64,000 nt of DNA from an uncultured Sphaerochaeta sp. (GCF_963667405.1 NZ_OY763408.1:2565757-2629756); one strand, 5' to 3'; positions 7,297-16,922 are shown, counted from the stretch's first letter. Numbers and translations are program-made. The notes: generated from the letters alone by a model not told the origin.

Positions 7297-7905
7297 ATGA
7301 TGCTGTGCTATCGCAGCTGTATGCAAGTATGGGAAGCAATCCAACGTGTGTTGGATGTAATAGAGACAGAAGAAATGTCTATCGGGGAGTTGGCAAAGGT
7401 AGCATCCTTGTCACCGTTCTATTTCCAACGGCTGTTTGCCCGTTTGGTGGGGATGCCGGTGGGAGAGTATGTGAGGCTGAGAAGGTTGGCAAGGTCGTGT
7501 GAAGCACTCACTGATACACAGCTGCACATTCTCGATATTGCCTTGCAGTTCGGCTTCTCCGACCATGCCAACTACACACGAGCCTTTCGTGATGCCTATG
7601 GCCTTACTCCCCAGGAGTACCGCCAGCATCCAGTTCATCTCAATCATTGCATCAAGGCCGATGCTTCCCTGCGGTATGCTGAGCATGAGGAAGGAGTTCC
7701 GCTCATTGCCGATGACATGGTGGTGGAAGTGAATCGCAGGAGGTTGGAGAATCCTCGCTTCTTAAAGTATTTCTTCTCTTGGAAATTCTTATTGCAGTAT
7801 CTATTGATAAGTTGCTTGATTACTCTACTCCCAGATCAGGTCCCAGCCCTTGATTCAGTGTTTCTCCTCAACGTAATGAGAATTGAACCTTGTATGTATG
7901 CTTAG
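7297..7905 (+). pseudogene. AraC-type regulator, C-terminally truncated
   Basis: Residues up to about 110 are two complete AraC helix-turn-helix motifs (IGELAKVASLSPFYFQRLFA and ILDIALQFGFSDHANYTRAF). A linker then leads into the start of a GyrI-like effector domain (VVEVNRRRLENPRFL). After that the sequence turns into unrelated hydrophobic residues (LLQYLLISCLITLL) and stops at 202 aa, against about 280 in the family. The effector domain is therefore lost, probably by deletion at about 7770. The DNA-binding part could still be made. The start may be the ATG at 7297 or the one at 7321. Its stop overlaps the stop of the convergent gene. Confidence 0.7.
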
Positions 7906-9674
7906 AAAGTGAATGGGCTATACTCCTGCAACTGATCACGAAGGTACCTTTCAAACTCCTCACTATTCATTTTGTTTTTTTCATAAGAATCACCAACAAC
8001 AAACAAAGAATTCGGTTCAAATGTTCCTATTTCTTGCAGCATATCGAGTATATCTTCTCTGGACATATTTGAGATTGGTTTTTCGTACTTGAACCTAGCG
8101 TTATTCCCATCCTGTGCCGTGGACAAAAAACCTGTTCTTGTTTTCAGTATCAGGCAATAGGAGTAGCGATTATTGTAATTGAATAACGGTCCATTGAACG
8201 TGGTACCATCCCTTCCAAAATTTCCATTGGACAGAGAGAGTGATCTTTGATCCGAATATACTCCTGCAATGACATGACCTCCACTTCCATTGTTCATCCA
8301 CCAATTGGTAACATAGACATTCCAATCAGGATGAATGAGCTGAAGCAACGAAAGGACTGCCCCGACATTTGTTGCTTCGACAAGGCAATTCCCAACGTTT
8401 GAAACCATCTTGTCTTCCATTGTAGGAACCCAGATATGGTTATAATCCCCATACACTGTTCTATAATCGTTCGGGTTAGAAAAGAGTTGGAAATAGTGCT
8501 CAGAGATTTGCGTAAATACCTCATGTAAAGATTGTTCTTTTGCTGCTTCACTTGCAATCTGAGCGGATAAAGGCGAAAGTCGATTACTCATTTCGGTAAT
8601 CATCATATGTACTGCAGCCATCTCATACGGGATATCAGCAGAACCAATAGGTACTTTCTTGGCTTCCCGATAACGGGAAGGAAAGTACGTACTCATCATG
8701 TTCAAGATTGGCTTGACTCTCCAAGACCACTGCCCGCCAATTCGGGAAGAGAAGAGGAAAGCCCACTGATTCTCTTCTTCATTGTTGATTCTGGTTCTCT
8801 GGATCAGCACATCTCTGATGGAAAGTTCAAAAGCATCTAGAGCAGGCGAAGCTCCTTCATTGGCTATGCCAGCAACAACAGCAGCCAGCTCATGGTTCTC
8901 AGTCCGATCATCACGGTTCATCAAGGGATACCACACATGCTCGTCATTCATTATGAGCACTGGATTATTAGCCCTGACAAATTCACTCGGTTCTACAGTC
9001 CTACCAGTCAATGGATCATAGACTTTGATTTCTTTCTCTTTTTTCCGGTATTCAGCAACAAAAGATTTTCCTTCGTCTGTAATGGCAAGCCATACCCGCT
9101 TTCTTTTTACATCCATTTGTAGGAAGAGACATTCTGCTAGAGAAATGCGGTCAGTTTGCCAGTTTTCTCCTTTGACTGCGGACCAAATGAATGGGATTTT
9201 TCGATCCAGCCATTTGTGAAATGAAGTTACCCCATTCTCCTGATACTGCTCATCTATGCTTACGGAGTTTTCTATATGGTTATCCCATAAAAAATCCTTC
9301 CAAGAGAACTTATCACCTTTAGAACTCCCCTTGTAGCCATCATTTATACGTATTTGGATTTCATCATACCCATTCAAGGCTCTGTCACGGTACAGATAAT
9401 CATTCCCCCAACCAGGAAACTTGGATACAATCTCTTGTATCCAAAACTTATCAGCTTGCAGGTAGATCTCAGGATTGGTGACCATCAGCGTCCGATAATT
9501 ATATAGTGCGTATTTCCATTCCTCACTGTTATTACTATCGGAAACTGCTTCTATCCACGATGTATCATGGAAAAATTCAGGGGAATAGGTTGAAGATACA
9601 TCTGCAAACCCATTACTGGCTGAACATAGACATATGGCTAGTAAAAGTATCTTAAGAGTGATTCGATTTTTCAT
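7902..9674 (-). CDS. Secreted protein with a Cys/His pair, transglutaminase-like
   Basis: About 590 residues with a clear signal peptide (MKNRITLKILLLAICLCSAS then NGFADVS). The ATG at 9674 is preferred over a GTG six codons earlier because it gives a normal signal peptide. In the last third, GNCLVEATNVGAV (Cys about 430) and NNGSGGHVIAGVY (His about 467) have the spacing of the catalytic Cys and His of transglutaminase/papain-fold enzymes. No named family is recognised. The first 350 residues are rich in Trp and charged residues and may bind a surface ligand. It is monocistronic and converges on the truncated AraC gene. Confidence 0.65.
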   Translation of the reverse strand: MKNRITLKILLLAICLCSASNGFADVSSTYSPEFFHDTSWIEAVSDSNNSEEWKYALYNYRTLMVTNPEIYLQADKFWIQEIVSKFPGWGNDYLYRDRALNGYDEIQIRINDGYKGSSKGDKFSWKDFLWDNHIENSVSIDEQYQENGVTSFHKWLDRKIPFIWSAVKGENWQTDRISLAECLFLQMDVKRKRVWLAITDEGKSFVAEYRKKEKEIKVYDPLTGRTVEPSEFVRANNPVLIMNDEHVWYPLMNRDDRTENHELAAVVAGIANEGASPALDAFELSIRDVLIQRTRINNEEENQWAFLFSSRIGGQWSWRVKPILNMMSTYFPSRYREAKKVPIGSADIPYEMAAVHMMITEMSNRLSPLSAQIASEAAKEQSLHEVFTQISEHYFQLFSNPNDYRTVYGDYNHIWVPTMEDKMVSNVGNCLVEATNVGAVLSLLQLIHPDWNVYVTNWWMNNGSGGHVIAGVYSDQRSLSLSNGNFGRDGTTFNGPLFNYNNRYSYCLILKTRTGFLSTAQDGNNARFKYEKPISNMSREDILDMLQEIGTFEPNSLFVVGDSYEKNKMNSEEFERYLRDQLQEYSPFTF

Positions 9675-10478
9675 TGCTTGGACATCCCACACTCAGTGTA
9701 GATAACCTGAATATGGCAGTCAACCAAAATGGTAAAGAGCTGTTCTTCGCGCGAGTGTTCCCTCCCACTTGCGGGCCAGGAGAAAAGCTCTTAAGGTTGC
9801 ATATAAATCCTGCTGATTAGTTACTTGGTATGCTTATCTCCCCAAACATACTCTGAGAAACCATGTTGACTTTTCCTACTGATGATGTGGAAGTTGCACC
9901 TACTACCGGAAAGTATCCAAGTATCATCATTATCAGCTGGACATATATACGCGGCTCCCATATCTGATTTCCGATAGTTCACAATTGCCGGCAAATGTTG
10001 ACGACAATGCCGGCGTAGTGTAATGTATGGATGATGAACAAAAAGATGCTAACAAGGCACCTTTCATAGGAATGGATCCCGCCGTTTTACGGACAGATTC
10101 ATTCCGATTTTTTTGGCTCATGGGAAATAACTGGGCTCAAATCAATTTCTTGTGGGATGAAGCGTGGGATGAATCAGTAGCATAGGCTTGGCAACACTTG
10201 TTGAACGAGCCAGTAACACTCTGATTTCTGCCGATGTGGATTATGGTGCTTGAAATCGTAAAATCACGCTTTCAGTGGCTTAAAAAACGGCCTTTATGAT
10301 AATGTGATAATTGTACCCAGTACCGATAATGTTCCCACAATCAAGCTCCTGCTACCCTATTCACTGATTCCATGAAAGGGACTATTACTGGAGAGAAAGA
10401 ACTTCTTGCCAGCACTCAACTGTCCATGACCCACACGCACTTGCGGTGGATCATGGCAGGAGTATCCCGATTCGTTTC
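9675..10478. other. Intergenic region, no gene seen
   Basis: About 800 bases between two minus-strand genes. No open frame with a family signature or ribosome site was found. The stretch should contain the promoter of the secreted protein. A few plus-strand peptides at 10180-10480 look like worn coding sequence but cannot be assigned. Confidence 0.5.
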
Positions 10479-12608
10479 TCAGCTATGCAAAGGAATGATG
10501 TCCAGACTGCTGAAGTGGCAATGACTGCCATTGCGTACGCCAAAGCCTACTTGGCCGAAGAAGTACGCTGAGTCCTCATCCTGGTAATCAAACACTAGTT
10601 TTCCATCCAGGGAGGCGAGAATCCGATTCCCACACACGCTTACGGATAAGTGATGGGGTTGCTGCATCCCAAACGCAAAGGGGATGCTCTGCAGTACCTC
10701 ATATGATTGCCTCTTCTTTACCAAGGCAAGTGTATCTTCACCATAGAAGCCGAATGCATAGCTTCTGGCAGCTCCCTGGACCCTGAAGTTCAGCAGATGG
10801 TAATACCCGACAATCGGCTCAAGTGTGCAGGAGACAGTCACATCCTTCATGGAGTACAAGCCGGTATAGGCTTCTCCCTCGAGGGCACAGCTTCCGCTCA
10901 GGCAGGAACCGTCCAGTTCCCAAATGCCATCATTCTGGGTGAATTGGCTTATCTCCTGATGCAGGCCTGTGTGACCGAACCCATAGTTCTCGATCATCTC
11001 CTTGCCAAAATCAATTGAGTAGTCAGGAACCCCTGCAAAGGTTATTGAATCAAGGAGTACCTGCAAGAATTCCGGTTTGTCGGAAAGAGAAGCTATCGTC
11101 AGTTCGAGACGACGAATCAAGCCACCTTCAATCCGGGGAATCTGAAGCGTCATCGTCTTGGTCACCTCAGGCTCAAGAAGCAGCGTTGCCTCGTATGCCA
11201 TATCATGGCGCATGTCGTAGGCTGAAAGTACTCCCTCCACACGGGTGGTGCCGATATTCTTCAGAACTGCACGTACCCATTGGCCGGGAAAGAGAATGGG
11301 GGTGAAGCTGGGATCATAGCGGGAATCGGAGAGGTCCTCCGGTCTGTAATACGTCTTGAGAAACACCTTCATCGAGGAGGCTTCCTTTGCCGCAATACGA
11401 AGAGACCGGTGACCGGCGACCACTTCCTGGTCACAGTTTTCTAGAGCAACTGCATCGCTTGACGGCCTGATCGTCTGGGTGGATTTCTGAAAGTCAAAAT
11501 GGAAGACCCTTCCCTCCTGTCCTATCCTCTCAGCCCAGGGGGCAGGAGGGCTGACATGATGCATCCTGCAGCCCAGCATGCAGAAATACATGGCTGTGTT
11601 GGAAACCGTATCGATATTCAGGCTGCCGATGACGCTGGAAGAGATGAGCAAATCCTTGATCGGTTCAATCCATGGGTGATCAATGGCATCAATGCCGTTG
11701 AACACACCAAGGATTGCCCCGACATTGCCTGCGTTGCAATCGGTATCCCATCCTGAGGTGTTGCAGATCAACTGGGACTTCTGAAAGTCCCCTTCCCCAT
11801 AGAGCAGGGAGAGGATGATGATGGCAGCATTGGGGATGATGTGGCAATTCCCGGGATACTTGTCATAGCCGAACGTGTTCTGGATGTAGGAAAGACACTG
11901 TTTCCACTCCTTCTCAGCGTCTTTTTCATAAAACGAGATGATGTTGTTCACCACCTGTGCGTACCGGCTGTCCTTGGGTATGACCGACAAGCCCTTGTCC
12001 AGAATCTCGTACAAGGAGGTTGCCGTGTATGCTGCACTTATGCAGGCTGCCAGGAACCGGCCTCCATAGATGCCTTCCCCGTCATGCGAGACCGATACCA
12101 TCTTCTCTGCATAGTCAGCGGCAAGCTGGGGGTTTGCAGGAAATGCAAAGCCCCAGGTATCCACAAAGATCTGACCGCCGATCTGCTCGGCGACCGTGGT
12201 CCCATTCTGGAGCATGGACCCACTGCGCGGAGCAGCTATGCCGGCCTTCAGATTCTCATAGGCAGTATGCTCGGAGGAAATGCCATAGCCTCCCCACCAG
12301 AAGAAGCCCTTGTGGGAGGAGACATAGTTGAGCCAAGTTTCCCCCATCTGCTCGCTGGTAATGGGCTGAATATCTGCAGAGAAATCAGCAAGACTGCGGA
12401 TGAAGAAGGCAGGGCCATTGCTGTCATCATCCGCGGCATAGTCATGGTATTCACGCTTGTAGCCGTCTATCTCCCCATAGGTCTCCATGATTTGCTCATG
12501 GGTCCAGCCTTCAATGGGGGAACCCAACCTGATCCCGATGATTTTCCCCAGCCATCCGGCATAGGTTCTCTGAAAATAGCGGTCGTCGTATGCATAGTCC
12601 TGATTCAT
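10479..12608 (-). CDS. ADP-ribosylglycohydrolase-family protein with C-terminal sugar-binding-like domain
   Basis: A 709-residue protein. The first 350 residues are the all-helical ADP-ribosylglycohydrolase (DraG/ARH) fold: YAGWLGKIIGIRLGSPIEGW at the start, the acidic ADDDSNGP metal motif at about 59, and GWDTDCNAGNVGAILG at about 300, the second metal site. The second half is beta-rich and laminin-G/concanavalin-like (the HLSVSVCGNRILASLDGKLV region). It overlaps the permease gene by ATGA and is the last gene of a sugar ABC operon. It therefore probably cleaves an imported N-glycosidic or nucleoside-like compound rather than protein-bound ADP-ribose. That substrate is inference. Confidence 0.85.
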   Translation of the reverse strand: MNQDYAYDDRYFQRTYAGWLGKIIGIRLGSPIEGWTHEQIMETYGEIDGYKREYHDYAADDDSNGPAFFIRSLADFSADIQPITSEQMGETWLNYVSSHKGFFWWGGYGISSEHTAYENLKAGIAAPRSGSMLQNGTTVAEQIGGQIFVDTWGFAFPANPQLAADYAEKMVSVSHDGEGIYGGRFLAACISAAYTATSLYEILDKGLSVIPKDSRYAQVVNNIISFYEKDAEKEWKQCLSYIQNTFGYDKYPGNCHIIPNAAIIILSLLYGEGDFQKSQLICNTSGWDTDCNAGNVGAILGVFNGIDAIDHPWIEPIKDLLISSSVIGSLNIDTVSNTAMYFCMLGCRMHHVSPPAPWAERIGQEGRVFHFDFQKSTQTIRPSSDAVALENCDQEVVAGHRSLRIAAKEASSMKVFLKTYYRPEDLSDSRYDPSFTPILFPGQWVRAVLKNIGTTRVEGVLSAYDMRHDMAYEATLLLEPEVTKTMTLQIPRIEGGLIRRLELTIASLSDKPEFLQVLLDSITFAGVPDYSIDFGKEMIENYGFGHTGLHQEISQFTQNDGIWELDGSCLSGSCALEGEAYTGLYSMKDVTVSCTLEPIVGYYHLLNFRVQGAARSYAFGFYGEDTLALVKKRQSYEVLQSIPFAFGMQQPHHLSVSVCGNRILASLDGKLVFDYQDEDSAYFFGQVGFGVRNGSHCHFSSLDIIPLHS

Positions 12609-13435
12609 TTCACACTCCCTGAAGTCATCCCATCGATAAAATAATTCTGAAGCAAGAAGAACAAGATCACGATTGGAAGCATGGTGATGATTCCGGCAGT
12701 GTATATCATCGACAAGTCCGATCCCCGTTCGCCGACGAACAGCACATAGCGGGTGGCAGCGGTCTTCAACTCGGGTTTTTGCAGGAAGATATTTGCAAGC
12801 GTGTACTCATTCCATGTGTTCACAAAGGAGATAAGAAGAATGGTCGTGATAACCGGTTTGGCCAAGGGGAAGATAATCCTTCCGATGACCTGATAGGGGG
12901 AACACCCGTCAATGATGGCGGCCTCATCGAGTGCTTTGGGAATTTGGCTGATGAACGAGCTGGCGAGCATGATATTGAACGGCATGTTCATAGCGATATA
13001 GATAATGATGAGGCCGATATGGGTGTTGACCAGATTCAGGCTGGCAAACGAGTAGTAGACGGGAACCAGAAAGGAGAAGGTCGGGATGGAGAGCGATACC
13101 CCGAAGTAGATGAGCAGGAACTTGCTGAACCTCAGGCTTGTCCGGGAGAGGAAGTATCCTCCTATGATTGAGAAGGCAAGCACAACCACCGAGGATGCAA
13201 TGCTTACGAGTATGCTGTTGGTAAATGCAGTGAAGTACCCTCCAATGGTCCAGGCTTTCAGGAAGTTGGAGAACTGCGGGGGCAAGGGAATGCCTACCGC
13301 AACCTTCTTGATGGCGGCATTGGTTCTCAGGGAGTTCATGAGGGCTGCCAAGAGCGGGGTGACCTGGATGAGGGCAAGCAACATGAGGGTGAGGTGCAGG
13401 ATGATTGAATTGCGCTTGTTCTTGTGTTTCATCAT
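12605..13435 (-). CDS. Carbohydrate ABC transporter permease, MalG type
   Basis: 276 residues with six predicted membrane helices. The EAA loop is DEAAIIDGCSPYQVIGRIIF followed by PLAKPVI, the site that docks the transport ATPase. It belongs to the CUT1 sugar-importer permeases. GGGGG lies five bases before the ATG, and both ends overlap neighbours by ATGA, so it is translated with the partner permease and the hydrolase. No ATPase gene is in the cluster, so a shared MsmK/UgpC-type ATPase elsewhere must serve it. Confidence 0.92.
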   Translation of the reverse strand: MMKHKNKRNSIILHLTLMLLALIQVTPLLAALMNSLRTNAAIKKVAVGIPLPPQFSNFLKAWTIGGYFTAFTNSILVSIASSVVVLAFSIIGGYFLSRTSLRFSKFLLIYFGVSLSIPTFSFLVPVYYSFASLNLVNTHIGLIIIYIAMNMPFNIMLASSFISQIPKALDEAAIIDGCSPYQVIGRIIFPLAKPVITTILLISFVNTWNEYTLANIFLQKPELKTAATRYVLFVGERGSDLSMIYTAGIITMLPIVILFFLLQNYFIDGMTSGSVK

Positions 13436-14310
13436 TCATCCCCCACGTTCTTTTGGATGAGTGCAAAGCCACCGAAGACTACGATGGCTATGCCTGTCTG
13501 CACCACTGCAATGGCACAGGCATAGCCTGCGCGATACTTGAAGAAGGCATTCTTGTACAGCATGGTGGACAGGAGCGAGGAACCTGAACTGCCCTTGGTC
13601 ATGACCCAGACATAGTCAAACGTGCTGATCGACCATACCATGGTGGCAAGGATGACAAACAGCAAGGTCCTCTTGATACCGGGTATCGTGATGAACCACA
13701 GCTTCTGCAGCTCATTGGCTCCTTCCACCTCCGCACTCTCGTACAGCATGGGGTCGATCTGCTGCATGGCACTGAGAAAGACGACAAGCAGGAATCCCCA
13801 CCAGTGCCACATGTCTACGGTGGCAACCGAGTAGAGGGCATTTGCGGGAGCAAGCCAGTCTTTGGCGAGAAAGGCGAGCCCAAGTTGCTCGAACAACGTG
13901 TTGATACCGAAATACGGGTTGTAGAAGGCTGCAAAGATCTTGCCGGCAATGGCAGCGGAAATCACATAGGGAAGGAAGTAGCAGGCACGCAGGGCAACCT
14001 GTCCCCGGTGGGTTTTGGCGAGAAAGAATCCTACGACGATGCTCAGGATGATGGGGATGGTCAGAAAGAGGACCAACCACCTGAGGTTGTTTGCAAACGC
14101 CTCATAGAAGTTCGGATCACCGAAGAGTTCACGATAGTTCTCTACTCCTATGAACTCTTTGGTGAGCAGTCCATTCCAGTTTGTGAAGGAGTTGACCACC
14201 GAGTTGAAAGATGGCAGTACGATGACAAGGAAGTGATAGAGGAAAATCGGTAACAAGGAAGCGACTGCCACCCTATTTCCACGTTTCTTGTATCCGAGGT
14301 TTGCTTGCAT
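13432..14310 (-). CDS. Carbohydrate ABC transporter permease, MalF/UgpA type
   Basis: About 292 residues with six membrane helices. The EAA-like loop is YESAEVEGANELQKLWFITI then PGIKRTLLFV. It is the first permease of the CUT1 importer. The frame is open for 36 codons upstream, but the ATG at 14310 has AGGAA five bases before it and starts a typical short cytoplasmic tail (MQANLGYKKRGNR). It pairs with the MalG-type permease downstream. Confidence 0.9.
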   Translation of the reverse strand: MQANLGYKKRGNRVAVASLLPIFLYHFLVIVLPSFNSVVNSFTNWNGLLTKEFIGVENYRELFGDPNFYEAFANNLRWLVLFLTIPIILSIVVGFFLAKTHRGQVALRACYFLPYVISAAIAGKIFAAFYNPYFGINTLFEQLGLAFLAKDWLAPANALYSVATVDMWHWWGFLLVVFLSAMQQIDPMLYESAEVEGANELQKLWFITIPGIKRTLLFVILATMVWSISTFDYVWVMTKGSSGSSLLSTMLYKNAFFKYRAGYACAIAVVQTGIAIVVFGGFALIQKNVGDE

Positions 14311-14389
14311 GGAATTTCCTGTTGGTGAGTGTAGGGAAGATACGGAGGAGCATGTTACATCCTCCTCCGTATGATCAGTATTCAGAGCG

Positions 14390-15724
14390 TCATTTGGCCG
14401 AAGGGATGACGGGGACAAACCCCTCTTTCAATTCCTTGGTGTTCAGGCGCTGCAGTTCTGCAAGGTAGGCATCAATGGTGATTTTCTCTCCATAGACGTC
14501 AACGATGCCTTCATAGGCGTAGAGTCTTGTCTCGGGCGGGAAGAAGGCCCAGGTGGTATACCCGAAGGAGCCGTTGTCCAGGGCGGTGTTCACCATTTTC
14601 CACATCTCCTGCACGATGGGAGAGAGATTTGCAAACTGCGCTTCGTCGATTACCTTGGGTGCGATATCGAGTCCCGACTCCAGGAACTTGCCCTGGAACT
14701 CATCACGCATCATGTTGGACAGGATGTAACCGCTGATGTCCGCATGTTGTGTTGATGCGGATGCACACCACATGCCTCCGACTGCCAAAGGCATATGGGG
14801 CTGCTCATTGGCATTGATGGCAGGATGGAGCATCACGCCGATCTTTTCATAGTCTTCCTTAGCAAGGGGGATGATCCAGTACGGTGCCCAGGTTCCTTCG
14901 ACCTTGAAGAGAGCCTTGCCGCTGGTGAAGGCGTTTATCGCGTCATCGCTGGTGAGGGTGAAAGACTTGCCGTCTGCAAGATAGCCCTTGTCATTCCAGG
15001 ACTTTACCAGCTCCACCGTAGTCCTGAATGCTTGCTGGTTCCAACCCTGAGCCTCTTTGCCTTCGATGGTACTCTTGAGCAGTTCGCGTCCTGTGTAGCT
15101 GAAGAGGATGGAAAGATACCACTCCTGTGCCCAAGGCCAGTCTTGCGAGCCTAGCATGATGGGGATGTAGCCACTGTCTTGTGCTTTCTTGAGTGCTGAC
15201 TCAAAGCTTGCGAGGTTGGTCAGCGATTCCGGGGTAAGGCCAAGCTTTCCCATGATTTCCTTGTTGTACCATACCACCATTCCCTCGTAGCCGAACGGGA
15301 GGGTGTACACCTTGTCATCAATGATGGAGAGCTTGTAGGCCCAATCAAAGAGCGTTCCTTCCCAGTTGTACTGCTTTGCATAGGGAGTAAGGTCAAGCAG
15401 CAGTCCGTCTTTCTGGTACCGGTGGACATCGGCCGGGGAATCGATGGTGAAGATGTCCGGTTTGTCCTTTGAGCTCATGCGTGTGTTGGTGATGTCCATG
15501 CCCTGGCCGCTGACAAACCTCAGTTCGTACTGTGTGCCATGGGTTTGGTTGTATTCACCAACCAGTGTCTCGAAGACGGTTTGCTGGGTGGCAATCTGTC
15601 CTTCTTCGGTGACGTTTGAGGAAATTTCGATTATTTGCTTTTCATTTGCTTCTTTCTGGGCTGATGCAAACACCAGTCCGAGGGAACACAGCATGACCAG
15701 GAAGAGAATACCCGTTTTTTTCAT
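14390..15724 (-). CDS. Extracellular sugar-binding protein of the ABC importer
   Basis: 444 residues, solute-binding protein family 1. The signal peptide MKKTGILFLVMLCSLGLVFA precedes SAQKEANEKQ; there is no lipobox Cys, so it is probably cleaved by signal peptidase I. Segments such as LPFGYEGMVVWYNKEIMGKL and PLAVGGMWCASAS are characteristic of this fold. GGAGGG lies seven bases before the ATG at 15724, which rules out the longer open frame. It is followed after 79 bases by the two permeases and preceded by the AraC regulator gene. Confidence 0.92.
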   Translation of the reverse strand: MKKTGILFLVMLCSLGLVFASAQKEANEKQIIEISSNVTEEGQIATQQTVFETLVGEYNQTHGTQYELRFVSGQGMDITNTRMSSKDKPDIFTIDSPADVHRYQKDGLLLDLTPYAKQYNWEGTLFDWAYKLSIIDDKVYTLPFGYEGMVVWYNKEIMGKLGLTPESLTNLASFESALKKAQDSGYIPIMLGSQDWPWAQEWYLSILFSYTGRELLKSTIEGKEAQGWNQQAFRTTVELVKSWNDKGYLADGKSFTLTSDDAINAFTSGKALFKVEGTWAPYWIIPLAKEDYEKIGVMLHPAINANEQPHMPLAVGGMWCASASTQHADISGYILSNMMRDEFQGKFLESGLDIAPKVIDEAQFANLSPIVQEMWKMVNTALDNGSFGYTTWAFFPPETRLYAYEGIVDVYGEKITIDAYLAELQRLNTKELKEGFVPVIPSAK

Positions 15725-15770
15725 AAGAAACCCTCCAAAAGTTTTGTATGTATAGGATATTCCTGTTATT

Positions 15771-15811
15771 TGCATACAGCATTGCAAAATTACTGCAAAA
15801 CTATGCAAAAA
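15771..15811 (-). promoter_or_regulatory. Helically phased TGCA repeats upstream of the sugar-binding protein
   Basis: TGCA occurs at 15771, 15783, 15794 and 15804, three of them as TGCAAAA, at 10-12-base steps in the 94-bp gap between the AraC gene stop and the sugar-binding-protein start. Phased direct repeats are the usual form of AraC-family binding sites. Confidence 0.45.
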
Positions 15812-15818
15812 CGACTGT

Positions 15819-16730
15819 CTACCATTGGGCTTTTCTCCATACGGAGGGGGGCTGTCCTGTTTTGTTCTTGAATTGGCGGTTGAAATTGCAGAGGCTGTCA
15901 AAGCCACATTCAAGGGAGATGTCCAGGATGGACTTCTTCCTGTCCCTGAGCATTGCCATGGCAACCTTGAGTTTCACGTCAGTCTGGTACTCTTTGGGGG
16001 AGATGCCGATCTGGTCTTTGAAGAGTCGTCTGAAGTGTGATTCCGATAGGCAACATTGGTAGGCTATGTCGGAGATGGGGGCGTTCAGGTTCCTAAACTC
16101 GGTCATGAGGTCCAAGGCACGCAAGATACGGCTGTCAATTGCTTCGCGCATGGCCAAGGTATCAGAAGTGGTGTTGCCTTCATTCTTCGTTACGTGACGG
16201 ACTATGTAGGAGGAGATGGAGATGATGAGGCCTTTTGCTATTTCCTTGTACCCTTCCTGCTGTTCTTCCAGCTCGTGGTAGAGGATTTCCAGCATGTTGG
16301 AGAACTCCTGGTGTTTGTTTCGGTCAGCGAAGAACATGGAGTTGGAGGGTATTGCAAGACAGTCCCAGTCTTTGGAATCGAAGTAGAAGAAGATCCAATG
16401 GTTCTTCTTTGCCGGGTTGGTGTTGTTTGCCCGATGATAGACCAAAGGCCCCACTACCACGCCATCGCCTGGTTTGTAGGAGTGTATTTGCTTGCCTTGG
16501 ATGAACAGTCCGTATCCTTCAAGGCAGAGTCCTATTTCTATGACATCATGGTTGTGCACTTGGTTGATCTCATCATGGGATACGTCGTGATGAATCCAAT
16601 CAAGAGGAAACTCCGGGTCCAAGGGGATGGTGACCAGAGAGTATGAGAATTCCAAGTTATGAACCTTTGCTTTGGTGACTGCCCTACCCATAGGGTAATG
16701 GTAGCAGATACAGGGGGATTTCACAAACAT
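15819..16730 (-). CDS. AraC-family transcriptional regulator of the sugar ABC operon
   Basis: About 303 residues. The N-terminal cupin-like sensor domain (IEIGLCLEGYGLFIQGKQIH followed by SYKPGDGVVVGPLVYHRA) recognises the inducing sugar. The C-terminal 100 residues hold two helix-turn-helix motifs (SDIAYQCCLSESHFRRLFKD and ILDISLECGFDSLCNFNRQF). The start at 16730 (MFVKSPC) is a choice among several weakly supported ATGs. It lies just upstream of, and in the same direction as, the transporter operon and is probably its activator. Confidence 0.88.
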   Translation of the reverse strand: MFVKSPCICYHYPMGRAVTKAKVHNLEFSYSLVTIPLDPEFPLDWIHHDVSHDEINQVHNHDVIEIGLCLEGYGLFIQGKQIHSYKPGDGVVVGPLVYHRANNTNPAKKNHWIFFYFDSKDWDCLAIPSNSMFFADRNKHQEFSNMLEILYHELEEQQEGYKEIAKGLIISISSYIVRHVTKNEGNTTSDTLAMREAIDSRILRALDLMTEFRNLNAPISDIAYQCCLSESHFRRLFKDQIGISPKEYQTDVKLKVAMAMLRDRKKSILDISLECGFDSLCNFNRQFKNKTGQPPSVWRKAQW

Positions 16731-16763
16731 GATTGGTTCCAATTTGACTTGCCAAGGAGTAAA

Positions 16764-16800
16764 TGCAAGTGATGCAAACAATTTATTTATTGTTAACAAT
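16764..16800 (-). promoter_or_regulatory. Possible autoregulatory site of the AraC gene
   Basis: TGCAA motifs at 16764 and 16773 resemble the boxes ahead of the sugar-binding protein. The perfect palindrome ATTGTTAACAAT follows at 16789-16800. Both lie upstream of the AraC start codon. Confidence 0.35.
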
Positions 16801-16814
16801 ATTGGTATTGAAAG

Positions 16815-16845
16815 AGCAAAAGAAAAGCACCTGCAAGGTGCCTCA
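16815..16845 (-). terminator. Intrinsic terminator, minus strand
   Basis: The stem GCACCT / AGGTGC (16827-16841) is followed on the minus strand by a T-rich run, TTTTCTTTTG. It would insulate the AraC operon from upstream minus-strand reading. Confidence 0.5.
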
Positions 16846-16922
16846 GGAAAAAGTTCTAGAAAAGGAGTAAGAAAGAAAATGCAAGTCCATCAAAAAGTAT
16901 TATTGAAACGTCTTTGTTTTTG

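Noticed and set aside
9933..10121. 62-codon minus-strand frame in the 9.7-10.5 kb gap
   Set aside because: No recognisable sequence, ribosome site or conservation cue.
11841..12644. 267-codon plus-strand frame opposite the ADP-ribosylglycohydrolase gene
   Set aside because: Antisense to a gene with intact family motifs.
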